Shown here: piece by piece, positions 17,476 to 26,785 of the stretch
Layout: every line of letters begins with the position of its first letter
How positions within the stretch are numbered: position 1 is the stretch's first letter
Source of the DNA: Pseudonocardia sp. 73-21
GTDB taxonomy: Bacteria > Actinomycetota > Actinomycetes > Mycobacteriales > Pseudonocardiaceae
Direction of reading: 5' to 3'
Assembly: GCF_001899645.1 (NCBI RefSeq)
Contig: NZ_MKVV01000111.1
Span: 64,919 to 128,918, forward strand
DNA: 64,000 nucleotides
Made by a program: the position numbers and the translations under genes
The notes under the pieces: model-generated
Databases searched by the model: none
What the model was told of the DNA's origin: nothing
The model's input: only the letters and a program-made list of their open reading frames with translations

Positions 17476-18000
17476 CTAGATCTTGGCCTTCACCGCCTGC
17501 GCCAGCTTCACGGCCGCGGCCTTGTCGCCGCCGTCCGTCGTCTCGTTCGTGGCGATCTGCACGGAGCACTTGCGGCCCTTCGCCGCGAAGTCCACCGCGC
17601 CCGCGAAGTACTGCATCCCGTCCGGCAGCGGCTCGACCTCGCCGAACGCCGGATCCTGAGCGGGCAGGCCGTTGATCGCGGTGTCGGTGTCGCCGATGTC
17701 GACGGAGACGGAGTACTCGTTGTCCTTGTTCGTCCAGACGCATCCGCCTCCGTCGGCCCCCGGTGCCGAGCTGGCCCGGCCGCCGTCGTTCTTCCCGATC
17801 AGGGCCTCGACGTCGGCGGCGGAGACCAGCGCGCAGGCGTCGAAGGGGGTGCCGCCGCCCCCGCCGCCGGCCGCTTCACCGGCGGCGGCCACCGCCGACG
17901 TGATCGACGAACCCTCGGGGCTCGCCGTGCCGATGACCGGCGTCGCCGCGCAGCCGCTCAGGATCAGCGCCAGCGCCGCGACGGGAAGAAAACGGGTCAT
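17476..18000 (-). CDS. DUF3558 family lipoprotein
   Basis: The 174-residue protein has a lipoprotein signal (LILSGCAAT, Cys at ~17), a Gly-rich linker, then a DUF3558-like globular domain starting FDACALVSAADVEALIG with a second cysteine pair member at CVWTN and CSVQIATNE. DUF3558 lipoproteins are numerous in Pseudonocardiaceae and have no known function. It is convergent with the protease gene. The position next to decayed genes gives no functional clue. Confidence 0.75.
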   Translation of the reverse strand: MTRFLPVAALALILSGCAATPVIGTASPEGSSITSAVAAAGEAAGGGGGGTPFDACALVSAADVEALIGKNDGGRASSAPGADGGGCVWTNKDNEYSVSVDIGDTDTAINGLPAQDPAFGEVEPLPDGMQYFAGAVDFAAKGRKCSVQIATNETTDGGDKAAAVKLAQAVKAKI

Positions 18001-18030
18001 TCCCCGAGATCGCCCGAACCCGATGTGGTG

Positions 18031-18560
18031 TTACTCGTACTTGCTCATGGCACCGTCGGCCGGGGTACCGCCCGCGAGCACCCGGGCGTGGTCGGCGACC
18101 CGGGACACGAGCCCGGCCACCGTGTCCAGCTGCGCCGCGTTGTTGATCGGCGGGATGTAGAGGTCCTCGGAGTCGGACTGCTCGTCGCGCGAGAGCAGCA
18201 CGGTGGCGGCCTCGGCGGCCAGGGCGTCCGCGAGCTCGACGGCCAGGCTCTCGTGGGCGATCACGCGGGTGGCGGCCGTGCAGTCCTGCCCGGCGTTGAA
18301 GACCCCGGCGACGGCGATGTCGGCCGCCGCGCCGGCGATGTCGGCGTCCTCGAACACGACGATCGGCGCGTTGCCGCCCAGCTCCAGGTGCACCTTCGTG
18401 ACGCGCTTGGAGGCGGCCTGCGCCACCGCCTTGGCCGCCGCGACGCTGCCGGTGATGGCCACCATCGCGGGGATGTCGTGGTCGGTGCTGGCCGGGGTGG
18501 GGTCCGACGGCTTGAGCACCAGCGTGTTGCCGTGGTTCGCGATCCCGCGCGAGACGGGGG
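18031..18560 (-). pseudogene. Aldehyde dehydrogenase remnant (truncated at both ends, internal deletion)
   Basis: Two blocks typical of NAD-dependent aldehyde dehydrogenases are joined in frame. GNTLVLKPSDPTPAST (coenzyme-site segment) is followed at about 18485 directly by HDIPAMVAITGSV, skipping roughly 30 residues that normally lie between them. Then come VHLELGGNAPIVVFEDAD with the catalytic Glu, and NAGQDCTAATRV with the catalytic Cys. The frame ends after VLAGGTPADGAMSKYE, so the last ~150 residues are missing, and the N-terminal third is replaced by unrelated sequence. The closest family is probably aminobutyraldehyde dehydrogenase. It cannot make an active enzyme. Confidence 0.75.
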
Positions 18561-18850
18561 CCCGGCACGTCACCGGGCCGTACGTCGACCGGCTGTGCAC
18601 CGAGGAGTACACGCTCACGTTCACCGTGCCGCTGCGCCGCGGCGGGGGGTTCCTCGGCGTCGTCGGGGCCGACATCGTCAACAGCTGGCTGGAGCCCGCC
18701 TGCTACCGCTGCTGCACCGGATCGACCGACCGGCGGCGCTGGTCAACGCGGAGGGGGGCGCGTGGTGGTGGCCCACCACCCTCGCTGGTGACGGGGGCGG
18801 TCACCCGTGCCGGGGGAGCGACAGTGCACCCGATGGCCGGCCTGCCTCTC
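18560..18850 (+). pseudogene. Cache-type sensor-domain remnant with frameshifts
   Basis: On the forward strand, RHVTGPYVDRLCTEEYTLTF and LGVVGADIVNSWLEPA read in one frame to about 18700. The continuation LLPLLHRIDRPAALVNAEG is in the next frame, and GRVVVAHHPRW in a third. This is the pattern of one protein broken by at least two small indels, resembling the end of a Cache/PDC extracytoplasmic sensor domain. No start is present, because the aldehyde dehydrogenase remnant begins on the other strand at the same point. The 3' end runs into the ferredoxin gene tail. Confidence 0.6.
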
Positions 18851-19067
18851 GGGGTGCTGGTACGGGAACGACGGACCGTTCGAGCTTCAGCGCGAGGGTG
18901 GGGCAGGCCGCCGCCGCGCGCTTCGCCGCCGCCTCGAGCTCCGGCGGCACCTCGTCGGGGTCCAGTAGCGGGTAGCCCCACTCGTCGAGCTCGACGAGCT
19001 CGGGCAGCAGCTCCGCGCAGAGGCCGTGGGCGTGGCACATGATCGGGTCGAGCCTCAGCGTGCTCAC
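18801..19067 (-). CDS. Small 3Fe-4S/4Fe-4S ferredoxin
   Basis: The 88-residue protein has a short ferredoxin core with CHAHGLC near residue 10 and a C-terminal ACPTLAL, the pattern of single-cluster ferredoxins that serve P450s and flavoproteins. The GTG start overlaps the NuoF-like stop by four bases (GTGA), so it is the last gene of the electron-transfer operon. The ~20 residues after LKLERS extend beyond the usual end and are read through the decayed Cache sequence, so the native stop was probably lost. It likely exchanges electrons with the NuoF-like flavoprotein. Confidence 0.8.
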   Translation of the reverse strand: MSTLRLDPIMCHAHGLCAELLPELVELDEWGYPLLDPDEVPPELEAAAKRAAAACPTLALKLERSVVPVPAPREAGRPSGALSLPRHG

Positions 19068-20350
19068 GCGGGGATCCGAAGGGGTGTCCAGAACGGGCCC
19101 TGCGCCGCGTGGCACGGCTCGCCGTGCGCGTGGGCGGCCACGTCGTCGGCGAACGTGTGCAGTGCGGTGACCGCGAGTCGGACGGCGCCGTCGGGATGGG
19201 AGCAGGCGCCGCGGCCGGGGATGACGCCGAGCCGCCGGTGCAGCTGCCCGGACACCGATCCGTCGCCGTACGCGAGCGCCTCCATGTCGTCGGCGACGGC
19301 GGGCAGCCCGAACATGCACGGCCCGCACTGGCCGGCCGACTCGTCGGCGAGGTGGCGCAGGATCCGGGCGGTCTCGGCGATGCCGCAGGCCCGCGCGGGC
19401 AGCGCCACCAGGGCGGCGACGCCCAGCGGGATGCCCACGTCACGGCAGGTCTCGTGGGCCAGCGGCAGCTCGGCGGCGTCGTCGATGGGCAGCCAGCTCC
19501 CGCCGAGCCCGCCGATCTGCACGGCCGCCAACGCCTCGGACTCGCCGCCCGCCAGCTCCAGGGCGTCGGAGAGCGGGAGCCCGGCCTCGATCTCGTAGAC
19601 GCCGGGCCGGTTGACCGCGCCGCCGACCGTCACGAGCAGGGTGCCGGGCGAGTCGGGGGTGCCGGCCTCCCGGAACCAGGCGTCGCCGAAGCGGGCGACG
19701 AGAGCGATGTGGGCGAGGGTCTCGACGTTGTCCACCAGCGTCGGGCGCCCCCTCACCCCGCGCACCGACGGCCGTGTCGTGGTGGGCCGGGCGTCGCCGT
19801 TGTTGAGGAAGTTGACCAGCGCGGAGGCCTCGCTGGCGACGTAGCGGTCGGGCACCTCCACCACCTCGACGGCGACGGTGTCGCGGTCGCGCTCGTGCAG
19901 TGCCGCGTAGACGACGTCGATCAGGGGGCTGTCGCGGTGCACGCAGAGGATCGCCTCGCGGGCGCCGACGGCGTGGGCGGCGAGCGCGATGCCGTCGAGC
20001 ACGAGGTGGGGGGAGCGGGCGAGCAGCGCCTGGTCCTTGGCGCTGGTGGGGTCGCCCTCGCAGCCGTTGGCGACCACGACGGCGCGGCCCTTCCCCGCGG
20101 CGACGGCGGCGAGCTTCTCGCCGGTGGGGAACCCGGCGCCACCGCGACCGCGCAAGCCTGCCCGAGCGACGGTGTCGATCAGCCGCTGGCGTCCCGGGCG
20201 GTTCGGGTAGACGGCCAGGGGGAGCGGGCCGAGGCGGTCCTCGTGCTCGTCGAGGTTCGCGGTGCGGGTGGGGTCCGCGTCGCGGGCGAACAGCCGGGCG
20301 ACGTCGAGCGCTGTGCGGACGTGTGGCCGTGGGTCCATCGTCGCCGTCAT
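19064..20350 (-). CDS. NuoF-like NADH-binding flavoprotein with [4Fe-4S] cluster
   Basis: The 428-residue protein matches the complex I 51-kDa (NuoF) family. It has the NADH/FMN motif GLRGRGGAGFPTGEK (~70-84), the SLBB segment, and the C-terminal cluster cysteines in GQCGPCMFG with a later GACSHPDG. Complex I genes are absent around it, so it is a stand-alone diaphorase-type unit. The ATG at 20350 overlaps the ferric-reductase-like gene by four bases, and its stop overlaps the ferredoxin. It plausibly moves electrons between NAD(P)H, ferredoxin and the membrane b-type protein. Confidence 0.85.
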   Translation of the reverse strand: MTATMDPRPHVRTALDVARLFARDADPTRTANLDEHEDRLGPLPLAVYPNRPGRQRLIDTVARAGLRGRGGAGFPTGEKLAAVAAGKGRAVVVANGCEGDPTSAKDQALLARSPHLVLDGIALAAHAVGAREAILCVHRDSPLIDVVYAALHERDRDTVAVEVVEVPDRYVASEASALVNFLNNGDARPTTTRPSVRGVRGRPTLVDNVETLAHIALVARFGDAWFREAGTPDSPGTLLVTVGGAVNRPGVYEIEAGLPLSDALELAGGESEALAAVQIGGLGGSWLPIDDAAELPLAHETCRDVGIPLGVAALVALPARACGIAETARILRHLADESAGQCGPCMFGLPAVADDMEALAYGDGSVSGQLHRRLGVIPGRGACSHPDGAVRLAVTALHTFADDVAAHAHGEPCHAAQGPFWTPLRIPA

Positions 20351-20910
20351 CGGACGCTCCCGACGGCGCGACGCGCCACGGCATCGGGATGGCGGGTGAG
20401 CACCCGGCGGGCCGCGGCCCCGACCACCGCGACGCAGCAGGCGACGGTGAGCGCGATCACCCACCACAGCGTGCTGTCGCCGCCGCCGATGCCCAGCCCG
20501 TGCCAGACGACGACCGGGAACATCGCGTAGCTGGCGACGTGCACGCCACGCCACAGGCCCAGCGGGATCCGCCCGCGCAGCATGCTGGTGACCAGCACCG
20601 CGAGCAGCAGGTCGAACGCCACGGCGCCCAGCCCGAGCACGAACGGGTGGTAGACCGACGTGAACGGCACCACGGCGTCCAGCCAGGCGATCTTCGCGTA
20701 CGGGTCGACGATCGCGGTGGCGATGTGCACGACGAGGAACGCGAGCGTGAGCAGCGACAGGTTGCGGTGCACCGCGTGCAGCGTGAACCGCGGCCATCCC
20801 GTGGAGGCCACCCGTCCCGAGTGGGACGCGCCGAGCACCACCGTCGCGGTGATCAGAAGCAGTGACACCAGCCCGGTCGCCCGGCTGGTGAACCAGAGCA
20901 CCTGCCCCAC
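20347..20910 (-). CDS. Ferric-reductase-like transmembrane haem b protein
   Basis: The 187-residue membrane protein has five to six hydrophobic helices and histidines placed for haem b: HAVHRNLSLL, VHIATAI, YHPFVLG, GVHVASYA and WHGLGIG. This is the membrane part of the ferric reductase/NOX/YedZ superfamily without the FAD/NAD domain, which is normally fused or provided in trans. Here the NuoF-like protein encoded next could provide it. The GTG start at 20910 is two bases after the apbE stop, with AGGAGAG inside the apbE end. It would carry electrons across the membrane. Confidence 0.8.
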   Translation of the reverse strand: MGQVLWFTSRATGLVSLLLITATVVLGASHSGRVASTGWPRFTLHAVHRNLSLLTLAFLVVHIATAIVDPYAKIAWLDAVVPFTSVYHPFVLGLGAVAFDLLLAVLVTSMLRGRIPLGLWRGVHVASYAMFPVVVWHGLGIGGGDSTLWWVIALTVACCVAVVGAAARRVLTRHPDAVARRAVGSVR

Positions 20911-20912
20911 CG

Positions 20913-21851
20913 TCAGCTCTCCTGTTCTGCGGGCCAGCCCGCGGTGTTCGTGATCTCCCCGGCGGCGGTGACGAGGCGGGCGGGTAGCCGGCGCTCGGCG
21001 AGCCAGCCCGGGGCGGCGTCGCCCATGACGATCGACGCCGTGGTGGCGATGTTGGCGTCGACGCAGGTGGCGGCGGCCGCGGTGACCGTCCGCCACACGG
21101 GGGAGGGCACGTCACCGGTGTGCGGGTCGACGATGTGGTGCACGGTGCGGCCGGCGCGGCGCCAGGTCCTCCGCGTGGTGCCGGACGTGGCCAGCCCGCC
21201 ACCGGTGATCGTCACCGTGAGGTCGGGCTCGGCCTGGCTGTGGTCGTCGCCCACACCCAGGCGCCAGCCCTCCTCGGGGGCCGGGCCGGCGGCGCGGACG
21301 TCGCCCCCGACGCTGACGAGCACCCCGCACCCGGCCCGTTCGGCGGCCCGCAGGGCGATGCGGTCCACCACCATGGCCTTCGCGGTGGCGCCCAGGTCCA
21401 GCGTGACGCCGCGGGGCAGCAGCACCTCGCGGGTCTCCGGGTTCCAGGCCACCCGCCACCAGCCCGGCGCGGGGCGGGCGGGGGCCGCGGGTTCGGGGTG
21501 GTCGGCCGCCACGGCGGCGAAGTCCCGGTCGTAGCCCAGGGCCAGCACGGCGTCGCCGACGGTGGGGTCCACGAGGCCGTCGGTGAGGGCGGCGGCCCGC
21601 ATCGCGACGGACAGGGCCTCGGCCAGCAGGGGGCTGACGACGACCGTGGAGCCGGCGCGGTCATGCAGCCGGGAGATCTCGGAGTCGGCGCGGAACCGGC
21701 TGCAGGCCTCGTCGACGGCGGTCAGCTCGCTGCGCAGCACGTCCTCGGCCCGGTCCAGCGCGCGGGGCTCGGTGACGACCAGCACCGCGGTGGTGCCCAG
21801 GGCCGTGAGCTCGATCCGGTCCGCGAGGCTGATCAGCTTCAGACCGGTCAC
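20913..21851 (-). CDS. apbE: FAD:protein FMN transferase (ApbE family)
   Basis: The 312-residue enzyme attaches FMN from FAD to a Ser/Thr in target proteins exposed outside the membrane. The family features FRADSEISRLHDRAG, GLVDPTVGDAV, TLDLGATAKAMVVDR, VSVGGDVRAAG, the ATSGTTRR loop and HHIVDPHTG are all present. No clear signal peptide is seen, which is unusual because most ApbE proteins are exported; an upstream anchor or another route would be needed. It overlaps the preceding gene by four bases. The likely substrate is discussed under that gene. Confidence 0.9.
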   Translation of the reverse strand: MTGLKLISLADRIELTALGTTAVLVVTEPRALDRAEDVLRSELTAVDEACSRFRADSEISRLHDRAGSTVVVSPLLAEALSVAMRAAALTDGLVDPTVGDAVLALGYDRDFAAVAADHPEPAAPARPAPGWWRVAWNPETREVLLPRGVTLDLGATAKAMVVDRIALRAAERAGCGVLVSVGGDVRAAGPAPEEGWRLGVGDDHSQAEPDLTVTITGGGLATSGTTRRTWRRAGRTVHHIVDPHTGDVPSPVWRTVTAAAATCVDANIATTASIVMGDAAPGWLAERRLPARLVTAAGEITNTAGWPAEQES

Positions 21852-22351
21852 GTCGCGCCCGACGTGGCGTGGGTCGTCGGGGCGGTGGTGGTGGCGTCCG
21901 TCGTGGGGGTCGTGCTGGCGACCTTCGGGGCCGAGGCCGGCGGGGCGACGGCGTCGGTCGTGGTGGTCACGACCTTCGGGGCGGCCTTCGTGGTGGTGGC
22001 GACGGGGGGAGCGGCGACGTGGGCCTGCGGGGCGACCTTCTGCGGTGCCGCGGGCCGGGGCGCGGCCTGGGGCGCGGGCTGGAGCGCGGGCTGGGCCGCC
22101 GTAACGGCGACGGGTGCAGGGGCCGCCGTCGCCGACGGGGTCGTCGCCGTCACGTCGGCCACGGGGGCCGCAGCGGGTGCCGCCGTCTCCGCGGCCGCCG
22201 TCGACTGGGCGAACAGGGCTCCGAACGTCACGGCGAGCGCGGTGCCGCCGACGGCGCTCAGCGACGTGGCCCCGACGATCCGGCGGCGTCCGGCGTCACG
22301 GGTGCGGGCTCCGTGGGTGGCGGCTGCCGGTGAGTGTCGCTGGGTCCTCAT
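21848..22351 (-). CDS. Ala/Pro/Thr-rich membrane-anchored protein ending in SGAT
   Basis: The 167-residue protein is first in the operon. Residues ~24-48 form one hydrophobic helix, and a low-complexity Ala/Pro/Thr/Val region makes up the rest. I recognise no folded domain. The last four residues are SGAT, the core of the flavinylation motif (D-x-x-S/T-G-A-T/S) that ApbE modifies in NqrB, NqrC and FMN-binding-domain proteins; here His stands where Asp is usual. Its stop overlaps the apbE start by four bases. It may be a truncated or minimal FMN carrier, or simply a linker protein; the motif could be chance. Confidence 0.6.
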   Translation of the reverse strand: MRTQRHSPAAATHGARTRDAGRRRIVGATSLSAVGGTALAVTFGALFAQSTAAAETAAPAAAPVADVTATTPSATAAPAPVAVTAAQPALQPAPQAAPRPAAPQKVAPQAHVAAPPVATTTKAAPKVVTTTTDAVAPPASAPKVASTTPTTDATTTAPTTHATSGAT

Positions 22352-22456
22352 GGCGTCGGACGGTAATCAGCGCGGATTGCCGCGTCCGCATTCCTGAGAG
22401 TGGGGGTTGCGATCGACCCAGCGTCCGGCATGATCACCGCGACGAACGGCTGCCGT

Positions 22457-22494
22457 ACCGCCGAACGCTGCGCGGCGTTGGTCCGTTCGGCGGT
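22457..22494 (-). terminator. 11-bp hairpin after serS
   Basis: Arms 22457-22467 and 22484-22494 are exact reverse complements around a 16-base loop. The site lies about 60 bases past the serS stop and about 100 bases before the next reverse-strand operon. It may end the serS transcript. No T-run follows. Confidence 0.4.
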
Positions 22495-22555
22495 GATCGG
22501 TTCTCAGGTTGCCGATCACCGGGTCAGCGGCCGCGGCCTGCGGGCGAGCGGTGGC

Positions 22556-23821
22556 TCAGGAAGCGGTGAGCGTGTCGAACCCGGTGTAGGGGACGAGCGC
22601 CTCGGGGATGCGGACCGAGCCGTCGGGCTGCTGCCCCTGCTCCAGGAGGGCGACGAGCGTGCGTCCGATCGGGAGCCCCGAGGTGTTCAGGGTGCCCGCG
22701 AAGCCGCGCGTGCCGTCCTTGGCCTTGGTGCGGATGCCGGCGCGGCGGGCCTGGAACGTGCCGAAGTCCGACGCCGAGGCGATCTCGCGGTAGGCGTCCT
22801 GGCCGGGGAGCCACACCTCGATGTCGTAGGTCATCTGCGCCGAGAAGCCGGTGTCGCCCGCGGCGAGCTTCACCACGCGGTAGGTCAGCCCGAGGCCCTG
22901 CAGCACCGCCTCGGCGTGGCCGACCAGCAGCTCCAGCGCGTCGCGACTGGTGGCGGGGTCGACGAGGCGCACGAGCTCGACCTTCGAGAACTCGTGCAGC
23001 CGCACCAGGCCGCGGGTGTCGCGCCCGTACGAGCCGGCCTCCGAGCGGAAGCAGGGCGTGTGGGCGGTGTAGGCGAGCGGCAGGTCCTCCAGCGCCAGCG
23101 TCTCCTGCGCGTGCAGGTTCGTCAGCGGCACCTCGGCGGTGGGGATGAGGTAGAGCTCGCGGTCGTCGGTACCCGTCCTGAACAGGTCTTCCGCGAACTT
23201 CGGCAGCTGGCCGGTGCCGGTCATCGTGGCGCGGTTGACCAGCGTGGGCACCGAGAACTCGGTGTAGCCGTGCTGCTCGGCGAGGTCGAGGAAGTAGCGG
23301 GCGAGCGCGCGTTCCAGCTTGGCGCCCCGGCCCTTGAGCACGGCGAACCGCGGGCCCGAGAGCTTCGTGGCGCGGGTCAGGTCGAGGATGCCGAGCTTCT
23401 CGCCGAGGTCGACGTGGTCGAGCGGGTCGGCGATCTCCGGCTTCTCGCCCCACGTGCGGACGAGCTCGGCGTCGGCGTCCGAGGTGCCGTCGGGCAGCTC
23501 GTCGAGCGGCAGGTTCGGGATGCCGAGCAGCAGGTCCTGCAGCTCGGCGTCGAGCGCCCTGCTCTCCTCCTCGGCCGCCGCGACGACGCCCTTGAGGTCG
23601 CGCGCACGCTCCACCAGGGCCGGGCGCTCCTGCGGCGAGGCGCCCTTCACCGACGTGGCGACGCGCTTGGACTCCGCCCGGGCCTCGTCGCCACGCTGGA
23701 TCGCGGAGTTGCGGCCCGCGAGCAGCTTGTCGAGCGAGGCGACGTCGAGCGCGTAGCCCTTGCGGGCCAGGCGGCGGACGGCGTCGGTGGTGGGGTCGAG
23801 CAGCGCGCGGGGATCGTGCAT
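22556..23821 (-). CDS. serS: Seryl-tRNA synthetase
   Basis: The 421-residue class II synthetase charges tRNA-Ser (and tRNA-Sec) with serine. The N-terminal ~110 residues form the long coiled-coil tRNA-binding arm. The catalytic core shows motif 2 in [19 protein letters not shown] and motif 3 in [14 protein letters not shown]. Length is standard. The ATG at 23821 gives the usual start MHDPRALL. It is divergent from an acyl-CoA ligase gene, with about 85 bases between. Confidence 0.95.
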   Translation of the reverse strand: MHDPRALLDPTTDAVRRLARKGYALDVASLDKLLAGRNSAIQRGDEARAESKRVATSVKGASPQERPALVERARDLKGVVAAAEEESRALDAELQDLLLGIPNLPLDELPDGTSDADAELVRTWGEKPEIADPLDHVDLGEKLGILDLTRATKLSGPRFAVLKGRGAKLERALARYFLDLAEQHGYTEFSVPTLVNRATMTGTGQLPKFAEDLFRTGTDDRELYLIPTAEVPLTNLHAQETLALEDLPLAYTAHTPCFRSEAGSYGRDTRGLVRLHEFSKVELVRLVDPATSRDALELLVGHAEAVLQGLGLTYRVVKLAAGDTGFSAQMTYDIEVWLPGQDAYREIASASDFGTFQARRAGIRTKAKDGTRGFAGTLNTSGLPIGRTLVALLEQGQQPDGSVRIPEALVPYTGFDTLTAS

Positions 23822-23905
23822 CGCCCCAGGGTATCGGGGCCGTTCGAACGGTTTCCTCCCCATCCGGAGGTGGCGTCCGCGCAGCGGTCGTCGCAAGATG
23901 CGTGT

Positions 23906-25573
23906 GTGTCCACAGCCACTCCCGCCCAGAGCGCTCCGGCGCAGCCCTCGTACGCCTCCGGAGTCTCCGACGTTCCCCTGCTCGGCGACACCATCGGCGA
24001 CAACTTCGACCGCACCGTCGCCGCGTACCCCGACGGCGAGGCGATGGTGGAGATGCAGACGGGTCGGCGGTGGACCTGGTCGCAGCTGCAGGCCGACGTC
24101 GACACCGCCGCGCGCGGCCTGCTCGCCGCCGGGATGGCCAAGGGTGACCGGCTCGGGATCTGGGCTCCGAACCTCGCCGAGTGGACGATCACGCAGTACG
24201 CCACGGCCAAGATCGGCGTCATCCTGGTCACCGTCAACCCGGCCTACCGCACCCACGAGCTGGAGTACGTGCTCAACCAGGCCGGCATCTCGGTTCTGGT
24301 GGCGGCCACGAGCTTCAAGACATCCGACTACGCCGCGATGATCAAAGAGGTGCGGCCGAACTGCCCCGGTCTGCGCCAGGTGATCCTCATCGGCACCCCC
24401 GACTGGGACCAGCTCATGGCGTCCGGCACGACGGGTGACCTCGCCGCGGTGGGACGGGAGTTGGCCGCCGACGACCCCATCTGCATCCAGTACACCTCCG
24501 GCACCACGGGCTTCCCCAAGGGCGCCACGCTGAGCCACCACAACATCCTCAACAACGGCTACTTCGTGGGCCGGACCTGCGGCTACACCGACGTCGACCG
24601 CGTCTGCATCCCCGTGCCCTTCTACCACTGCTTCGGCATGGTGATGGGCAACCTGGCCTGCACCTCCAGCGGCGCGACGATGGTGATCCCCGGCCCCGGC
24701 TTCGAACCCAAGGCGACGCTGCACGCCGTCGCCGCCGAGCGGTGCACCTCGCTCTACGGCGTGCCGACGATGTTCATCGCGGAGCTCAACGACCCCACGT
24801 TCCCCGACTACGACCTGTCGTCGCTGCGCACGGGCATCATGGCCGGCTCCCCGTGCCCGGTGGAGATCATGAAGCAGGCCGTGGACCGGATGGGCATGTC
24901 CGAGGTGACGATCTGCTACGGCATGACCGAGACCTCGCCCGTCTCCACCCAGACCCGCGCCGACGACTCCCTGGAGCGCCGCGTCTCCACCGTCGGGCGG
25001 GTGCTGCCGCACCTGGAGGTCAAGGTCGTCGACCCCGAGACCGGCCTCACGCTGCCCCGCGGCGAACCCGGCGAGCTCTGCACCCGCGGCTACTCGGTGA
25101 TGCTCGGCTACTGGGAGGAGCCGCAGAAGACGGCCGACGTCATCGACCGCGCCCGCTGGATGCACACCGGCGACATCGGGATCATGGACAGCGAGGGCTA
25201 CCTCAACATCACCGGCCGCATCAAGGACATGGTGATCCGCGGCGGCGAGAACGTGTACCCCCGCGAGATCGAGGAGTTCCTCTACTCCCACCCCGACATC
25301 CTCGACGCCCAGGTCATCGGCGTGCCGGACGCCAAGTACGGCGAGGAGCTGTGCGTGTGGGTCACCCTGCGCGACGGCGCCGAGCCGCTGACGGCCGAGA
25401 AGGTCAAGGAGTTCGCCAGCGGCAAGCTGGCCCACTACAAGATCCCGCGCTACGTGATGGTGGTGGACGAGTTCCCCATGACGGTGACGGGGAAGGTCCG
25501 CAAGGTGGAGATGCGCGAGCGGAGCGTGGAGATGCTGGATCTCGGCGACGCGGCGGCGGTGAAGAACGCCTGA
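23906..25573 (+). CDS. Fatty-acyl/short-chain acyl-CoA synthetase (AMP-binding, FadD-like)
   Basis: The 555-residue adenylate-forming enzyme has the A3 motif [11 protein letters not shown] (~195-205), the A5 motif [10 protein letters not shown], the A7 motif TGDIG, the A8 hinge [21 protein letters not shown], and the A10 lysine in [11 protein letters not shown]. These are complete, so it should activate a carboxylic acid to its CoA ester. Sequence style resembles fadD-type AMP-binding proteins acting on medium-chain acids. The GTG start at 23906 was chosen because upstream frame sequence shows no homology. No neighbour defines the substrate. Confidence 0.85.
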   Translation: MSTATPAQSAPAQPSYASGVSDVPLLGDTIGDNFDRTVAAYPDGEAMVEMQTGRRWTWSQLQADVDTAARGLLAAGMAKGDRLGIWAPNLAEWTITQYATAKIGVILVTVNPAYRTHELEYVLNQAGISVLVAATSFKTSDYAAMIKEVRPNCPGLRQVILIGTPDWDQLMASGTTGDLAAVGRELAADDPICIQYTSGTTGFPKGATLSHHNILNNGYFVGRTCGYTDVDRVCIPVPFYHCFGMVMGNLACTSSGATMVIPGPGFEPKATLHAVAAERCTSLYGVPTMFIAELNDPTFPDYDLSSLRTGIMAGSPCPVEIMKQAVDRMGMSEVTICYGMTETSPVSTQTRADDSLERRVSTVGRVLPHLEVKVVDPETGLTLPRGEPGELCTRGYSVMLGYWEEPQKTADVIDRARWMHTGDIGIMDSEGYLNITGRIKDMVIRGGENVYPREIEEFLYSHPDILDAQVIGVPDAKYGEELCVWVTLRDGAEPLTAEKVKEFASGKLAHYKIPRYVMVVDEFPMTVTGKVRKVEMRERSVEMLDLGDAAAVKNA

Positions 25574-25894
25574 GCGCGAACACGGCTGACGCGAGCGCGA
25601 GCCCTCGTTCCCGGCGGTGGCTCGAGCTGCGGGCCCTGCCGGACCGGCGCCCACGATGTGCTGCCGGAGAGCACTGCCACCGGCGGGCGCTCTCCCGGCC
25701 GTGCTCCACCCACCGCATCGACCCACCTGGTCTTTGGTCGTGCATCCACCACCCCTACGGGACTAAGCTGGTCCCAGCGCGTCCCGGTGTCGCTCGGCGA
25801 GCCGATCAGCAGTATGCGGCGAACCAGATACCAGGGCGCGTTTGTCGTGCGGTCCTCACCGTGCGCGAAACGATCGAAGATGAAGGTGAAGACG
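25574..25894 (+). other. 321-base region between acyl-CoA ligase and cold-shock gene
   Basis: No gene is convincing here. A small hairpin GGGAC/GTCCC surrounds TAAGCTG near 25760. An open frame reads across the region into the cold-shock gene, but its residues look random. The region probably contains the cold-shock gene promoter and a long 5' leader, as is usual for csp genes. Confidence 0.4.
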
Positions 25895-26281
25895 GTGCCG
25901 AGCGGCAGGGTCAAGTGGTACGACGCCGACAAGGGGTTCGGCTTCCTCGCGCAGGACGGCGGCGAGGACGTCTACGTCCGGAAGGCGGCACTGCCCGCGG
26001 GCGTGGAGTCGTTGAAGCAGGGCCAGCGCGTCGAGTTCGGTATGGCCGAGGGACGGCGGGGCCCGCAGGCGCTGTCGGTGCGTCTGATCGAAGCACCTCC
26101 GTCCGCGGTCGAGGGCACGCGCCGGCCCGCCGAGGATCTGCACAGCCTCATCGAGGACATGATCAGGCTGCTCGAGGACAAGGTGCAGCCCGACCTCCGT
26201 CGCGGCCGCTACCCCGACCGCAAGGCGTCGAAGCTGGCCGCCGAGGTCGTCCGCGCCGTGGCCCGCGACCTCGACGGCTGA
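25895..26281 (+). CDS. Cold-shock-domain protein with C-terminal extension
   Basis: The 128-residue protein starts with a cold-shock domain ([18 protein letters not shown]1 KGFGF; RNP2-like DVYVRK). The second half, ~70-128, is a charged helical extension ending [11 protein letters not shown] that is characteristic of an actinobacterial csp family. It should bind single-stranded RNA or DNA. The GTG at 25895 is preceded by AAGGTGA at good spacing; an ATG 15 bases upstream is the alternative. The order csp, DUF2771 lipoprotein, MFS permease follows mycobacterial Rv0871-Rv0876c (from memory). Confidence 0.85.
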   Translation: MPSGRVKWYDADKGFGFLAQDGGEDVYVRKAALPAGVESLKQGQRVEFGMAEGRRGPQALSVRLIEAPPSAVEGTRRPAEDLHSLIEDMIRLLEDKVQPDLRRGRYPDRKASKLAAEVVRAVARDLDG

Positions 26282-26285
26282 TCGA

Positions 26286-26762
26286 CTACTGGGCCTTCGT
26301 CGTCAGCACCCAGCTCGCCCGGATGGGGAACTCCAGCTCTCCCGTCTGCGGGTTGGCCTGCGGCGGGGGCCCGTACTGCTGCACCTGCGCGGCCAGCAGC
26401 CGGTCGGTGGCCCCCGGGAGCTGCAGGCTGTAGGTCTTCTGCGCGTTCACGTTGAACACGGGGCTGCGGCCGTCGGTCTGCGCGCCCTTGCCGTCGCGGT
26501 AGCTGAACACCACCTGCCACGGCGTCGACGAGATCTCCTCGGGCACGTCGATCTGCAACGGCGTGCCCACCGGCACCGCCAGCTCGACGGGGGCGCCGGC
26601 GTCGGAGTTGCAGTGGGTCAGGTCGATGTCGCAGTACTGCGTCGGCTTCGCGACGACGCTCGTGGCGCCGGCCGTGAAGGTGACGTCCGGGTGTGGCGTG
26701 GATCCGCTGCACCCCGCCACCAGGAGAGCGGCGGCCAGTACGGGAAGCAGTCGGCGGAGCAC
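26286..26762 (-). CDS. DUF2771 family lipoprotein
   Basis: The 158-residue protein begins with a lipoprotein signal (LLVAGCSGS, Cys at ~18). The domain has two conserved-looking cysteines in QYCDIDLTHC and an immunoglobulin-like strand pattern (PLQIDVPEEIS, WQVVFSYRDGKG, PIRASWVLTT). DUF2771 has no known function. It is convergent with the cold-shock gene only four bases away, and it lies 23 bases downstream of the MFS gene on the same strand, so those two form an operon. Confidence 0.75.
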   Translation of the reverse strand: MLRRLLPVLAAALLVAGCSGSTPHPDVTFTAGATSVVAKPTQYCDIDLTHCNSDAGAPVELAVPVGTPLQIDVPEEISSTPWQVVFSYRDGKGAQTDGRSPVFNVNAQKTYSLQLPGATDRLLAAQVQQYGPPPQANPQTGELEFPIRASWVLTTKAQ

Positions 26763-26785
26763 CCGATCAGCCTACGGAGACGGTG

